A DNA stretch of 8,692 bases, from assembly GCA_038231615.1 (NCBI GenBank), contig JBBRLA010000354.1:1-8692 (forward strand). The letters run 5' to 3'. A program made the translations under genes and the position numbers. Source of the stretch: JBBRLA01 sp038231615. Its GTDB lineage: Bacteria > Myxococcota_A > Polyangia > Palsa-1104 > JAEUJZ01. Of this stretch, positions 1-5,501 are shown piece by piece (positions within the stretch are counted from its first letter, which is position 1; each line of letters opens with the position of its first letter). The notes beneath the pieces are model-generated. The model saw only the letters and a list, made by a program, of their open reading frames with translations. It was not told the DNA's origin and did not search any database.

Positions 1-39
1 CGAACCAAAATCGTCCTTCTTCTTGTCGAATAAACCCAT
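1..39 (-). CDS. 5' end of an unidentified minus-strand gene (partial)
   Basis: The minus strand reads ATG at 39-37 and stays open to the window edge, encoding MGLFDKKKDDFGS. A good Shine-Dalgarno core (AAGGA on the minus strand, plus-strand positions 46-50) lies 6 nt upstream of the ATG, and a possible extended -10 lies further upstream at 96-104, so this looks like a true gene start transcribed divergently from the gene at 282. The visible residues are highly charged and carry no signal peptide, suggesting a cytoplasmic protein. Thirteen residues are too few to assign a family, and I do not propose a function. Confidence 0.55.
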   Translation of the reverse strand, partial: MGLFDKKKDDFGS

Positions 40-95
40 GGCACTTCCTTCGGCGGGAGGAGAAAAAGCGGATGCCAGCTATCGGGTCGCCTGCC

Positions 96-104
96 ATCTT
101 ACCA
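96..104 (-). promoter_or_regulatory. Possible extended -10 promoter element for the minus-strand gene
   Basis: On the minus strand this reads TGGTAAGAT, that is TGn followed by TAAGAT, one mismatch from TATAAT. It would start transcription near 89 and give a leader of about 50 nt before the ATG at 39. The hexamer 17 bp upstream (TCATTT) is a poor -35, which an extended -10 can partly compensate. This is a pattern match only. Confidence 0.3.
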
Positions 105-144
105 TGGATCGGCCCGCCAAATGATTCACCGATTCTGCTGCTTA

Positions 145-173
145 GGCCGGCCTACTTGGTCTTGGGCCGGCCT
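145..173. repeat. Two GGCCGGCCT copies at 20-bp spacing
   Basis: GGCCGGCCT occurs at 145-153 and again at 165-173. The surrounding 20-bp units (141-160 and 161-180) agree at 15 of 20 positions, so this is an imperfect tandem duplication, and each unit contains the palindrome GGCCGGCC. Twenty base pairs is close to two helical turns, so the two palindromes would face the same side of the DNA, as operator half-sites often do. GGCCGGCC appears once more at 1094-1101. In GC-rich DNA such palindromes also arise by chance. Confidence 0.5.
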
Positions 174-250
174 GGTTCGGCGGCCGCCTACATACATGTA
201 GCTTGGGGGCGGTGGGTCAAGTTTTTCGCCGTTCTCGGGGGGTTGAGTGA

Positions 251-270
251 TGGGAATGTCTTTATTCCCA
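251..270 (+). promoter_or_regulatory. Perfect 7-bp inverted repeat just upstream of the DUF2325-like gene
   Basis: TGGGAAT (251-257) and ATTCCCA (264-270) are exact reverse complements separated by GTCTTT. The element ends 11 nt before the candidate ATG at 282. It could be an operator or a 5'-leader hairpin affecting translation. It is not a terminator: no T-run follows. Its lower G+C content compared with the surroundings makes the symmetry more noticeable. The function is unknown. Confidence 0.45.
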
Positions 271-281
271 CGGCGTGTCAT

Positions 282-1061
282 ATGATAAGGGCGATGGGCA
301 GATCACCACCAATGCCAAAAGAAGTGCCGCGGGTCGGGACCAAAGTTGCTTCCGGGGTCGTGTCTGGAATTGCGCCCAGGCTCGTTTCGGGGGGCTCGCC
401 ATTGGGGTCGGGCCCTCACAGCACGCAGGAGGAGCCGCTACGGGAGTTGCTGGCCGGGCTGGGGTATGGGGGAAACAATGAGGGGGTGGCCCGCAAGGCG
501 CTGGAGGAGGCGCGGCTGACCCGGCCGGGGCGGCAGGCGATCGCCAGCAGCAAACGGGAGCAGGTGGTGGAGTGTCTGCTTTCGCGCTTCGTGCTGGTGT
601 GTCAGCGGGCTTCGTGCCAAAAGGAGCTGGTGGAGGCCGGGCCGGGGCCGGGGCCGGGAGATGACCAGAGGACCCGGCTGGTGCCGGAACGCCACGGGGA
701 CTGTTCGTTCTGCGGGGGTTCGGATAACAAGAAGGCGGTGGAGCGGTTGTGTGCGACGTTGCTCTCGCGGGGGAAGCGGCGGCTGGTGGTGGTGGGCGGC
801 TCGCCGGCGGCGCGGCAGGCGCTGGAGGGGCTGGTGGGGAACCGTCTTCAGTTGCGGCTGGTGGATGGGGTGGCCCGGCGCACGCGGGTGGAGTCGCGGG
901 CCGACCTTCTGTGGGCCGACCTGGTGGTGGTGTGGGGCGGAACGCAGCTCGACCACAAGGTGTCGACGCTGTATACTGACTTCAATGAAGGCAAGGTCGT
1001 GGCGGTGCACCGCCGGGGCATCGCGGCGCTGGTGGACGAGCTGCTGGACAACGCCCGGTAG
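282..1061 (+). CDS. Zinc-ribbon-like protein with a C-terminal DUF2325-like domain
   Basis: From the ATG at 282 the product is 259 residues. The first 45 or so are low-complexity and weakly biased in codon use. From about residue 50 codon bias is strong. Cysteines at about 107 and 112 (C-x4-C) and 141 and 144 (in DCSFCGGSDN) suggest a zinc site. Residues 165-259 form an alternating beta/alpha domain that starts RRLVVVGGSP, continues through LRLVDGVARR and ADLVVVWGGTQLDHKVS, and ends in an amphipathic helix; this resembles the DUF2325 family, whose biochemical role is not established. No membrane segment is visible. The start is uncertain: the ATG at 282 has no Shine-Dalgarno, the ATG at 294 has AAGGG close upstream, and a later GTG near 486 is possible. 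The gene is divergent from the minus-strand gene and is separated from the kinase by 234 bp, so it is probably not in that operon. Confidence 0.65.
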   Translation: MIRAMGRSPPMPKEVPRVGTKVASGVVSGIAPRLVSGGSPLGSGPHSTQEEPLRELLAGLGYGGNNEGVARKALEEARLTRPGRQAIASSKREQVVECLLSRFVLVCQRASCQKELVEAGPGPGPGDDQRTRLVPERHGDCSFCGGSDNKKAVERLCATLLSRGKRRLVVVGGSPAARQALEGLVGNRLQLRLVDGVARRTRVESRADLLWADLVVVWGGTQLDHKVSTLYTDFNEGKVVAVHRRGIAALVDELLDNAR

Positions 1062-1295
1062 GGGCTTGGGCGACCTGCCACAATGCTTGGCCAGGCCGGC
1101 CATGCTGCGTGGGTGCCCTCCAAGGTGGCAGTCGCGAAGTGGCAGCTTCCCACTTGCGGATGTCGTCCTGGTTGTTCGCTGAACAGTCAGTGGCGGGGCC
1201 AGCCGATGCCTGTAGGTCCGGCTCCCGCAGCGCAGGCTGGCGGTATATGCTAGAGAAAGAGGCACGCCTCGCCCGACCCATTAACCAATCAACCA
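1062..1295. other. Intergenic region upstream of the sensor kinase
   Basis: No gene is supported here. A stem-loop with arms GC-T-TGGCC (1085-1092) and GGCCA-T-GC (1098-1105), with one T-T mismatch, lies 24 nt after the preceding stop codon but has no T-run, so it is at best a weak terminator. A second inverted repeat, AAGTGG (1137-1142) with CCACTT (1150-1155), is of unknown role. TATGCT at 1246-1251 resembles a sigma-70 -10, but no matching -35 sits 16-18 bp upstream. AACCAATC and AACCAATG (1283-1298) form a tandem 8-bp repeat running into the kinase start codon, where a Shine-Dalgarno would be expected and none is seen. Confidence 0.5.
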
Positions 1296-3083
1296 ATGCG
1301 CTTCGACTCCTCCCAGTCCATCCCGTTCACCGACACTGACGACTTGACCGGCTTCGCCGGCCCACCGGTCGCTCGGCTGCGCTGGCTGGTGCGCTTGCGC
1401 TGGGTGGCCCTCTCGGCGGTGGTGGTGGGCCTGCTCATCGACGTGGCGGCGCGCTTTCCGTGGGTCTCGCCGGGGCCGATCGCCACCGCCGTGGTGGTCG
1501 GGGTGCTCTACAACCTGGGCTTCGTGTGGCGCCTGGAACGGCGTGAGCTGCGGGAGCCTTCGCTGATCACTCCTTTTCGCGCCATCGGCCACGGGATGAC
1601 CCCAGGGCCGGTTCAGGGCGCCACCGCCGCTCGGGTCGCCCGGGAACTGGAACTCCATGCGGTGGCTGACGTCGCCGCCTTGACCATGCTGCTCTCCGCT
1701 TGCGGGGGCCTGCGGAATCCGATCAGCATGTTCTATGGCTTCCATGTGGTGCTGGGGGCGGTGCTGGGCCTCTTTCGCGGGGCGGTGCTGGCCGGAGTGG
1801 TGGCGATGGCCGGGGTGGGCCTGCTCTGGGGCGCCGAACACCAAGGCTTCTTGCTCTCGCCGCCGCTTTACTCGCCACCCCTCTGGCTCAGTGCGGGGGC
1901 CACGGTGCTGACCATTCTTTCGCTGGGGTATTTCGCCCTGGGGGCGCTGCGGTTCTTGCACCGGGAGCAGGGCAGGGCCGCGCGCAACTACGAGCTGCTG
2001 ATGACCGCGATGGACACCCTGCAGGTCGGTCTGGAACTGGTGGGCCCGGGGGACCGCCTGATTCTGCAGAACCGCTGCGCCGCGGCCATCCATCCGCTGC
2101 CGGACGAACGGTGGGCCCCACCGGACTCCGTGGGGTCGATCGGGCCCAGCGGGTCGGAGACGGGAGACGGAGCGCCTCGGCGCTTCGCCCGGCTTTTGGA
2201 TGCGGCGGCCGAGGGGGTGGACGCGGCGGACGAGCGGATCTACGAGGTGATGGCGCCCAGCGGCTGGGACGGGCCAAAAGAGGGAGCCGGGCTGCGGGCG
2301 TTCCTCTATGTCGACCGCACTGAGGTCACCGTGAACGAGCAGCGGGCCATCATGATGGAGCGCCTGGCCAGCCTGGGGCGGGCGCTGCAAGGGGTGGCCC
2401 ACGAGCTGAACACGCCGCTGGCCAGCATTCAGACGCTGGCGGTGGATCTGTCGCACTTCGGCCCGGCGGCGGCCAGCGCCGATGCGGCTGAATCGATCTC
2501 GCTGATCATCGACGAGGCGCGGCGCTGCAGGGAGATCACCCGGGAGCTTTTGCACAGCGCCAGGGACCGGGACCGGGACGAGAAGGGACGATCCCCCGGC
2601 AGCCAGCGGGCGCGCACCGTGCTCTTCGACGTGGTGCGCCGGGCCGAACGCCTGGCCGGGGCAGGGCTGCTCTCGCGATCGGGGGGCGTGGGCAAGGCGG
2701 CGCTGGTGCTCTCCGGGGACCCCTCGCTGTGCTGCGTCACCGATGCCGATCGCCTCTTGCAGATCCTGGTGAACCTGATCCAGAACGCCCGCGACGCCTC
2801 GGATGACGGGCCCATCGAGGTGCGGGTGTTGCAACAAGGGCTTTGCGCGGTGCTGGAAGTGGTGGACTCGGGGCCGGGACTGCCCGAGACAGTGCGGGCG
2901 CGGCTCTTCTCGCCCTTTGTCACCACCAAGCCGCCGGGGAAGGGCACCGGGCTGGGGCTTTATACCTGTGCCCGGCTGGCGCAGCAGCTCGACGGGGAGC
3001 TGACCCTGGAGAACCTGCCGGGGTGCGGGGTGCGGGCGCGGCTGATGCTGCCGGGCCTGCCGCCGGGGCGGGGGATCGCCTGA
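1296..3083 (+). CDS. RegB/PrrB/ActS-type membrane sensor histidine kinase
   Basis: The product is 595 residues. The N-terminal third has about six membrane segments (roughly 34-52, 61-78, 123-138, 146-160, 162-180 and 196-220), opening with RLRWLVRLRWVAL, which resembles the RegB entry motif. CGGLRNPISMFYGFH at 136-150 resembles the quinone-site segment of RegB. Residues 228-345 form a PAS-like region. The H-box is AHELNTPLASI with phosphoacceptor His369, close to the HELGTPLATI of RegB. RRCREI places Cys411 where RegB proteins carry the redox-box cysteine. The ATPase domain has an N-box (LVNLIQNA, Asn493 and Asn497), a G1 box (DSGPG, 524-528), an F-box near 540 and GTGLGL near 550-555. The expected role is autophosphorylation in response to quinone or redox state, then transfer to the regulator encoded next. 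The stop overlaps the regulator start by one base (TGATG), implying co-translation. The start at 1296 lacks a Shine-Dalgarno but leaves a reasonable cytoplasmic N-terminus. Family placement is by recalled motifs, not a search. Confidence 0.88.
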   Translation: MRFDSSQSIPFTDTDDLTGFAGPPVARLRWLVRLRWVALSAVVVGLLIDVAARFPWVSPGPIATAVVVGVLYNLGFVWRLERRELREPSLITPFRAIGHGMTPGPVQGATAARVARELELHAVADVAALTMLLSACGGLRNPISMFYGFHVVLGAVLGLFRGAVLAGVVAMAGVGLLWGAEHQGFLLSPPLYSPPLWLSAGATVLTILSLGYFALGALRFLHREQGRAARNYELLMTAMDTLQVGLELVGPGDRLILQNRCAAAIHPLPDERWAPPDSVGSIGPSGSETGDGAPRRFARLLDAAAEGVDAADERIYEVMAPSGWDGPKEGAGLRAFLYVDRTEVTVNEQRAIMMERLASLGRALQGVAHELNTPLASIQTLAVDLSHFGPAAASADAAESISLIIDEARRCREITRELLHSARDRDRDEKGRSPGSQRARTVLFDVVRRAERLAGAGLLSRSGGVGKAALVLSGDPSLCCVTDADRLLQILVNLIQNARDASDDGPIEVRVLQQGLCAVLEVVDSGPGLPETVRARLFSPFVTTKPPGKGTGLGLYTCARLAQQLDGELTLENLPGCGVRARLMLPGLPPGRGIA

Positions 3084-4585
3084 TGCGGGTCCTTTTGGTC
3101 GATGACGACCCCACCTTCCGCCTGGCGATGGCCAAGGCGCTGGCCCGCAAAGGGCTGACGGTGCGCGAGCTGTCCGGGGGGGCGGCGGCAATCGGGGCAC
3201 TGCTTTCGGAGGACTGCCCCTACGAAGTGGTGGTGCTGGACCTGCAGATGCCCCAGGTCTCGGGGATGGAGGTCCTGCGCCGGACGCCGCGGCGGCGCCC
3301 ACAGGTGGTGGTGCTGACCGGCCACGGGACGATCCCCGACGCGGTTTTGGCGATGCTCCTGGGGGCCTTCTCGTTCCTGCTAAAACCCATCGACGCCGAC
3401 GAGCTTTTGCCGGTGCTGGAGCAGGCGGCGGCGCCGCGATCGTCCCAGGAGCTGCTCATCGGCGAGAGCGCGGCCACACGGGGGCTGCGAGCGCTTCTGG
3501 ACCGCTTGGCGGAGGCCGACGACCCGGTCCTGCTGTGCGGGGAGACAGGGACGGGCAAGGAGGTGGCGGCGCGCTACCTGCACCAGCGGGCGCGTCGGGC
3601 GGCGCACCCTTTCCTGGCGGTAAATCTGGCGTGCATGCCGACGGACCTTCTGGAAAGCGAACTCTTCGGCCACGCCCGCGGGGCGTTCACCGGGGCCGAG
3701 CGCAAAAAGCAGGGACTCTTCGGCGAGGCCGGCGACGGGGTGCTCTTCCTGGACGAGGTCAGCGAGCTGCCGCTTCTGCACCAGCCGAAACTCCTGCGGG
3801 CCATCGAGGCGCGGAGCTACCGGGCAGTGGGGGAGACGCGGGAGGAGCCGCTGCGCGCACGCCTGGTCCTGGCCAGCAACCGCGACCTGCGGGGGATGGT
3901 GCAGCGCGGCGAGTTCCGCGAGGACCTGTTCTATCGCCTGGCGGTGCTGCCGGTGGTGCTGCCGCCTCTGCGGGAGCGCCCGGAGGACATCGTCCCCATC
4001 GCCGAGCACTGGCTGCGCAAGCTGACCGCGGGGCCGGCCGCCTTGTCGGGGTCCGCAGCGACTCCGTCCTATGCCGGTCTGAGTACCGGTCCGGTGGGGC
4101 TCTCGCCGGACGCTCGGGTGGCGTTTCTGTCCCACGATTACCCGGGCAACGTACGCGAACTGGTCAACGTGGTCCGCCGGATTGCGCTGTTCGCCCGCGC
4201 CGGGGCCCCGGGGCCGTGGGCAACGAATGATCGGGTAGCCGATGGGGAGTTGGTGCGGCGAATGCTGGCTTTGGACCCCTTCCGCACCTTGCGGCCCGAC
4301 TTGCCCAAGGCGCTGTCGGCGCCTATACAACACCCGACACGACAAGAAGTACAAAAAGATCTGCCACCGGGCCTTGCAGTGGCCACGAGCGCTCTGATAG
4401 GCTGCGCGGCCAAAACAGAAATACAAGAACCGCTGTCCCTGCGTGAGCTGGAGATCCGGCACATCGAGCGGTTGCTGCGAGAACACAAGAACATCACCAT
4501 GGTCGCCAAGTTGCTGGATATCGATCGCCGGACGTTGCAGCGCAAGCTGCGGGCCTTGGGCATCGACTGGCGCGACGACCTGTAA
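3083..4585 (+). CDS. Sigma-54-dependent response regulator (receiver, AAA+, Fis-type HTH) with RegA-like end domains
   Basis: The product is 500 residues in three parts. The receiver (1-115) has acidic residues at VDDD, phosphoacceptor Asp53 in VVVLDLQMP, Thr79 and Lys101. The sigma-54 AAA+ domain (about 124-372) has Walker A GETGTGKE (153-160), the sigma-54-contacting loop GAFTGA (200-205), Walker B LFLDEV (221-226), arginine-finger candidates in FREDLFYRL and YPGNVREL near 353-360. A Pro/Ala-rich linker of about 75 residues leads to a Fis-type helix-turn-helix (about 453-495) ending DRRTLQRKLRALG. The intact GAFTGA and Walker motifs indicate an active sigma-54 activator. The receiver and HTH resemble RegA/PrrA/ActR as much as NtrC, which matches the RegB-like partner. 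I chose the ATG at 3083 because it gives the canonical receiver start and overlaps the kinase stop. The likely target is the sigma-54 promoter 190 bp past its stop codon. Confidence 0.92.
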   Translation: MRVLLVDDDPTFRLAMAKALARKGLTVRELSGGAAAIGALLSEDCPYEVVVLDLQMPQVSGMEVLRRTPRRRPQVVVLTGHGTIPDAVLAMLLGAFSFLLKPIDADELLPVLEQAAAPRSSQELLIGESAATRGLRALLDRLAEADDPVLLCGETGTGKEVAARYLHQRARRAAHPFLAVNLACMPTDLLESELFGHARGAFTGAERKKQGLFGEAGDGVLFLDEVSELPLLHQPKLLRAIEARSYRAVGETREEPLRARLVLASNRDLRGMVQRGEFREDLFYRLAVLPVVLPPLRERPEDIVPIAEHWLRKLTAGPAALSGSAATPSYAGLSTGPVGLSPDARVAFLSHDYPGNVRELVNVVRRIALFARAGAPGPWATNDRVADGELVRRMLALDPFRTLRPDLPKALSAPIQHPTRQEVQKDLPPGLAVATSALIGCAAKTEIQEPLSLRELEIRHIERLLREHKNITMVAKLLDIDRRTLQRKLRALGIDWRDDL

Positions 4586-4640
4586 GTCGCTGACGCCAAC
4601 GCCAACTGATCGATTCGATACAGCAAGAAATAGCGTGGGC

Positions 4641-4668
4641 GCGGCGACTTGCCGCGGCAAAACGCCGC
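4641..4668. promoter_or_regulatory. Tandem overlapping GCGGC-N5-GCCGC dyads, candidate binding site for the response regulator
   Basis: GCGGC-gactt-GCCGC (4641-4655) and GCGGC-aaaac-GCCGC (4654-4668) overlap by two bases and together form one larger dyad centred at 4654.5; its core TTGCCGCGGCAA (4649-4660) is a perfect 12-bp palindrome. The outer symmetry extends to 4639 and 4670 with 14 of 16 base pairs matching. The pattern agrees with GCGNC-N5-GNCGC, the RegA/PrrA/RegR-type box as I remember it. The centre is about 147 bp upstream of the predicted actA transcription start, a normal distance for a sigma-54 enhancer. An alternative is an RNA hairpin 54 nt after the regulator stop, but no T-run follows. 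Confidence 0.6.
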
Positions 4669-4775
4669 GCTGAACCCGAGGTCGGTGGCTCGCGGTGCGG
4701 CAACAATGGACAGGAAGAACGGTTTCATGAGGCCCGGCGGCGACGGATGGTGACGATTCAAGCCAAAGAGCTGGA

Positions 4776-4791
4776 TGGTACGATGGTTGCT
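4776..4791 (+). promoter_or_regulatory. Sigma-54 (-24/-12) promoter of the ACIII operon
   Basis: TGGTACG-ATGG-TTGCT matches the sigma-54 consensus TGGYACG-N4-TTGCW at every specified position. The invariant GG (4777-4778) and GC (4789-4790) are separated by exactly 10 bp. Transcription would start near 4802, leaving a leader of about 22 nt with a ribosome-binding site before actA. The gene just upstream encodes a sigma-54 activator, and a dyad suited to it lies upstream at 4641-4668. I saw no comparable site in the other two intergenic regions. Confidence 0.8.
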
Positions 4792-4808
4792 AAGAAGGTG
4801 CCTGCCAC

Positions 4809-4813
4809 GAAGG
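4809..4813 (+). promoter_or_regulatory. actA: Ribosome-binding site deciding the actA start
   Basis: GAAGG at 4809-4813 lies 10 nt before the ATG at 4824 and 16 nt before the next in-frame ATG at 4830. The spacing favours 4824. The site falls inside the short leader expected from the sigma-54 promoter. Confidence 0.55.
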
Positions 4814-4823
4814 TATTTCATCC

Positions 4824-5501
4824 ATGACGATGCAGCCGACCCCCGTAACGCCCTACGTCTTCCCTCGCTGGACCAACCTCCTCCCCGCGATTCTCACGGT
4901 GGCGGTACTTTTGGGCCTGACCTCGGTGATCTCCGGCCTGTGGTACTACGGGTCGCCCAGGCACACCGACGTGGGGTATTCCCCAGAGCAACCGGTGCCC
5001 TACAGCCACAAGCTGCACGCCGGGGACATGGGAATGGACTGCCGTTACTGCCACGTCAATGTGGAGCGGTCCACGGTGGCCTCGGTGCCGCCTACCCAGG
5101 TATGCATGAACTGCCACGCCGCGGTGAAGAAGGACTCGGCGCTTCTGGCCCCGGTGCGGGACAGCTGGACTACCGGAAAGCCGGTGCCCTGGGTGCGCAT
5201 CCACAAGACCCCGGACTACGCCTACTTCCCCCACAACCGCCACGTCACCCGCGGGGTCGGCTGCGTCGAGTGCCATGGGCGCATCGACCAGATGATCCGG
5301 GTCCGCCAGGCGCAACCCCTGAGCATGGGCTGGTGCCTGGACTGCCACCGGGAACCCGCCGCGCACATTCGCCCCGTGGAGATGATCACCAAGATGGACT
5401 GGGAGCCGCCGCCAGGCGAGACCCGTGAGTCGTACGGGCAAAAACTCGTCGCCGAGAACAAGATCAATCCGCCCACCGATTGCTCCAGGTGCCACCGATG
5501 A
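4824..5501 (+). CDS. actA: ACIII subunit ActA, membrane-anchored pentaheme cytochrome c
   Basis: The product is 225 residues with one N-terminal membrane helix at about 19-42 and the rest expected in the periplasm. Five CxxCH heme-binding motifs start at Cys73 (CRYCH), Cys94 (CMNCH), Cys147 (CVECH), Cys171 (CLDCH) and Cys220 (CSRCH), the number known for ActA. QPVPYSHKLHAGDMGMDCRY before heme 1 is typical of the family, with histidines available as distal heme ligands. In alternative complex III, ActA joins ActB and the quinol-oxidising membrane subunits and helps pass electrons from menaquinol or quinol to a cytochrome c or HiPIP carrier. It is first in the operon, behind a sigma-54 promoter, and its stop codon overlaps the actB start (ATGA). 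The only other reading is a generic cytochrome c3/c7-family protein, which the actB neighbour makes unlikely. Confidence 0.95.
   Translation: MTMQPTPVTPYVFPRWTNLLPAILTVAVLLGLTSVISGLWYYGSPRHTDVGYSPEQPVPYSHKLHAGDMGMDCRYCHVNVERSTVASVPPTQVCMNCHAAVKKDSALLAPVRDSWTTGKPVPWVRIHKTPDYAYFPHNRHVTRGVGCVECHGRIDQMIRVRQAQPLSMGWCLDCHREPAAHIRPVEMITKMDWEPPPGETRESYGQKLVAENKINPPTDCSRCHR

Larger units (their letters stand above)
40..281. other. Divergent intergenic region between the minus-strand gene and the DUF2325-like gene
   Basis: These 242 bases separate two divergent genes. A plus-strand reading frame stays open from 72, but its translation is low-complexity, its third positions are not G/C-biased like the real genes here, and it covers the minus-strand gene's promoter and ribosome-binding site, so I treat it as non-coding. 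The region contains two GGCCGGCCT copies 20 bp apart (145-173), the palindrome GGCGGCCGCC at 179-188, the palindrome TACATGTA at 193-200 and a hairpin at 251-270. I found no convincing plus-strand -35/-10 pair. Confidence 0.6.

Noticed and set aside
40..55. Sigma-54-like TGGCAC near the minus-strand start
   Set aside because: TGGCAC is not followed by TTGC at the required spacing, and it overlaps the start codon and ribosome-binding site of the minus-strand gene.
72..281. Upstream extension of the DUF2325-like gene to the ATG at 72
   Set aside because: The extension lacks G/C-biased third positions and domain features, and it would cover the promoter and ribosome-binding site of the divergent minus-strand gene.
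1085..1105. Rho-independent terminator after the DUF2325-like gene
   Set aside because: The stem is short with a mismatch, and no T-run follows.
2843..3082. N-terminal extension of the regulator frame upstream of 3083
   Set aside because: It encodes Ala/Gly-rich sequence inside the kinase ATPase domain. The receiver begins canonically with MRVLLVDDD at 3083, overlapping the kinase stop.
1281..3302. 673-codon open frame on the minus strand opposite the kinase
   Set aside because: Pro/Arg/His-rich shadow of the kinase and regulator genes with no domain motifs.
3380..4660. 426-codon open frame on the minus strand opposite the regulator
   Set aside because: It lies opposite a gene with full receiver, AAA+ and HTH motifs, and its own translation shows no family features.
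4639..4670. Terminator of the kinase-regulator operon
   Set aside because: Symmetry is strong but no T-run follows, and the internal repeat of GCGGC/GCCGC half-sites is better explained as a protein-binding site.
4747..4827. 26-codon frame ending with an ATGA overlap at the actA start
   Set aside because: It contains the sigma-54 promoter, so the actA transcript would not include its start codon, and it has no ribosome-binding site. The FolD-like look of its first residues is probably chance.
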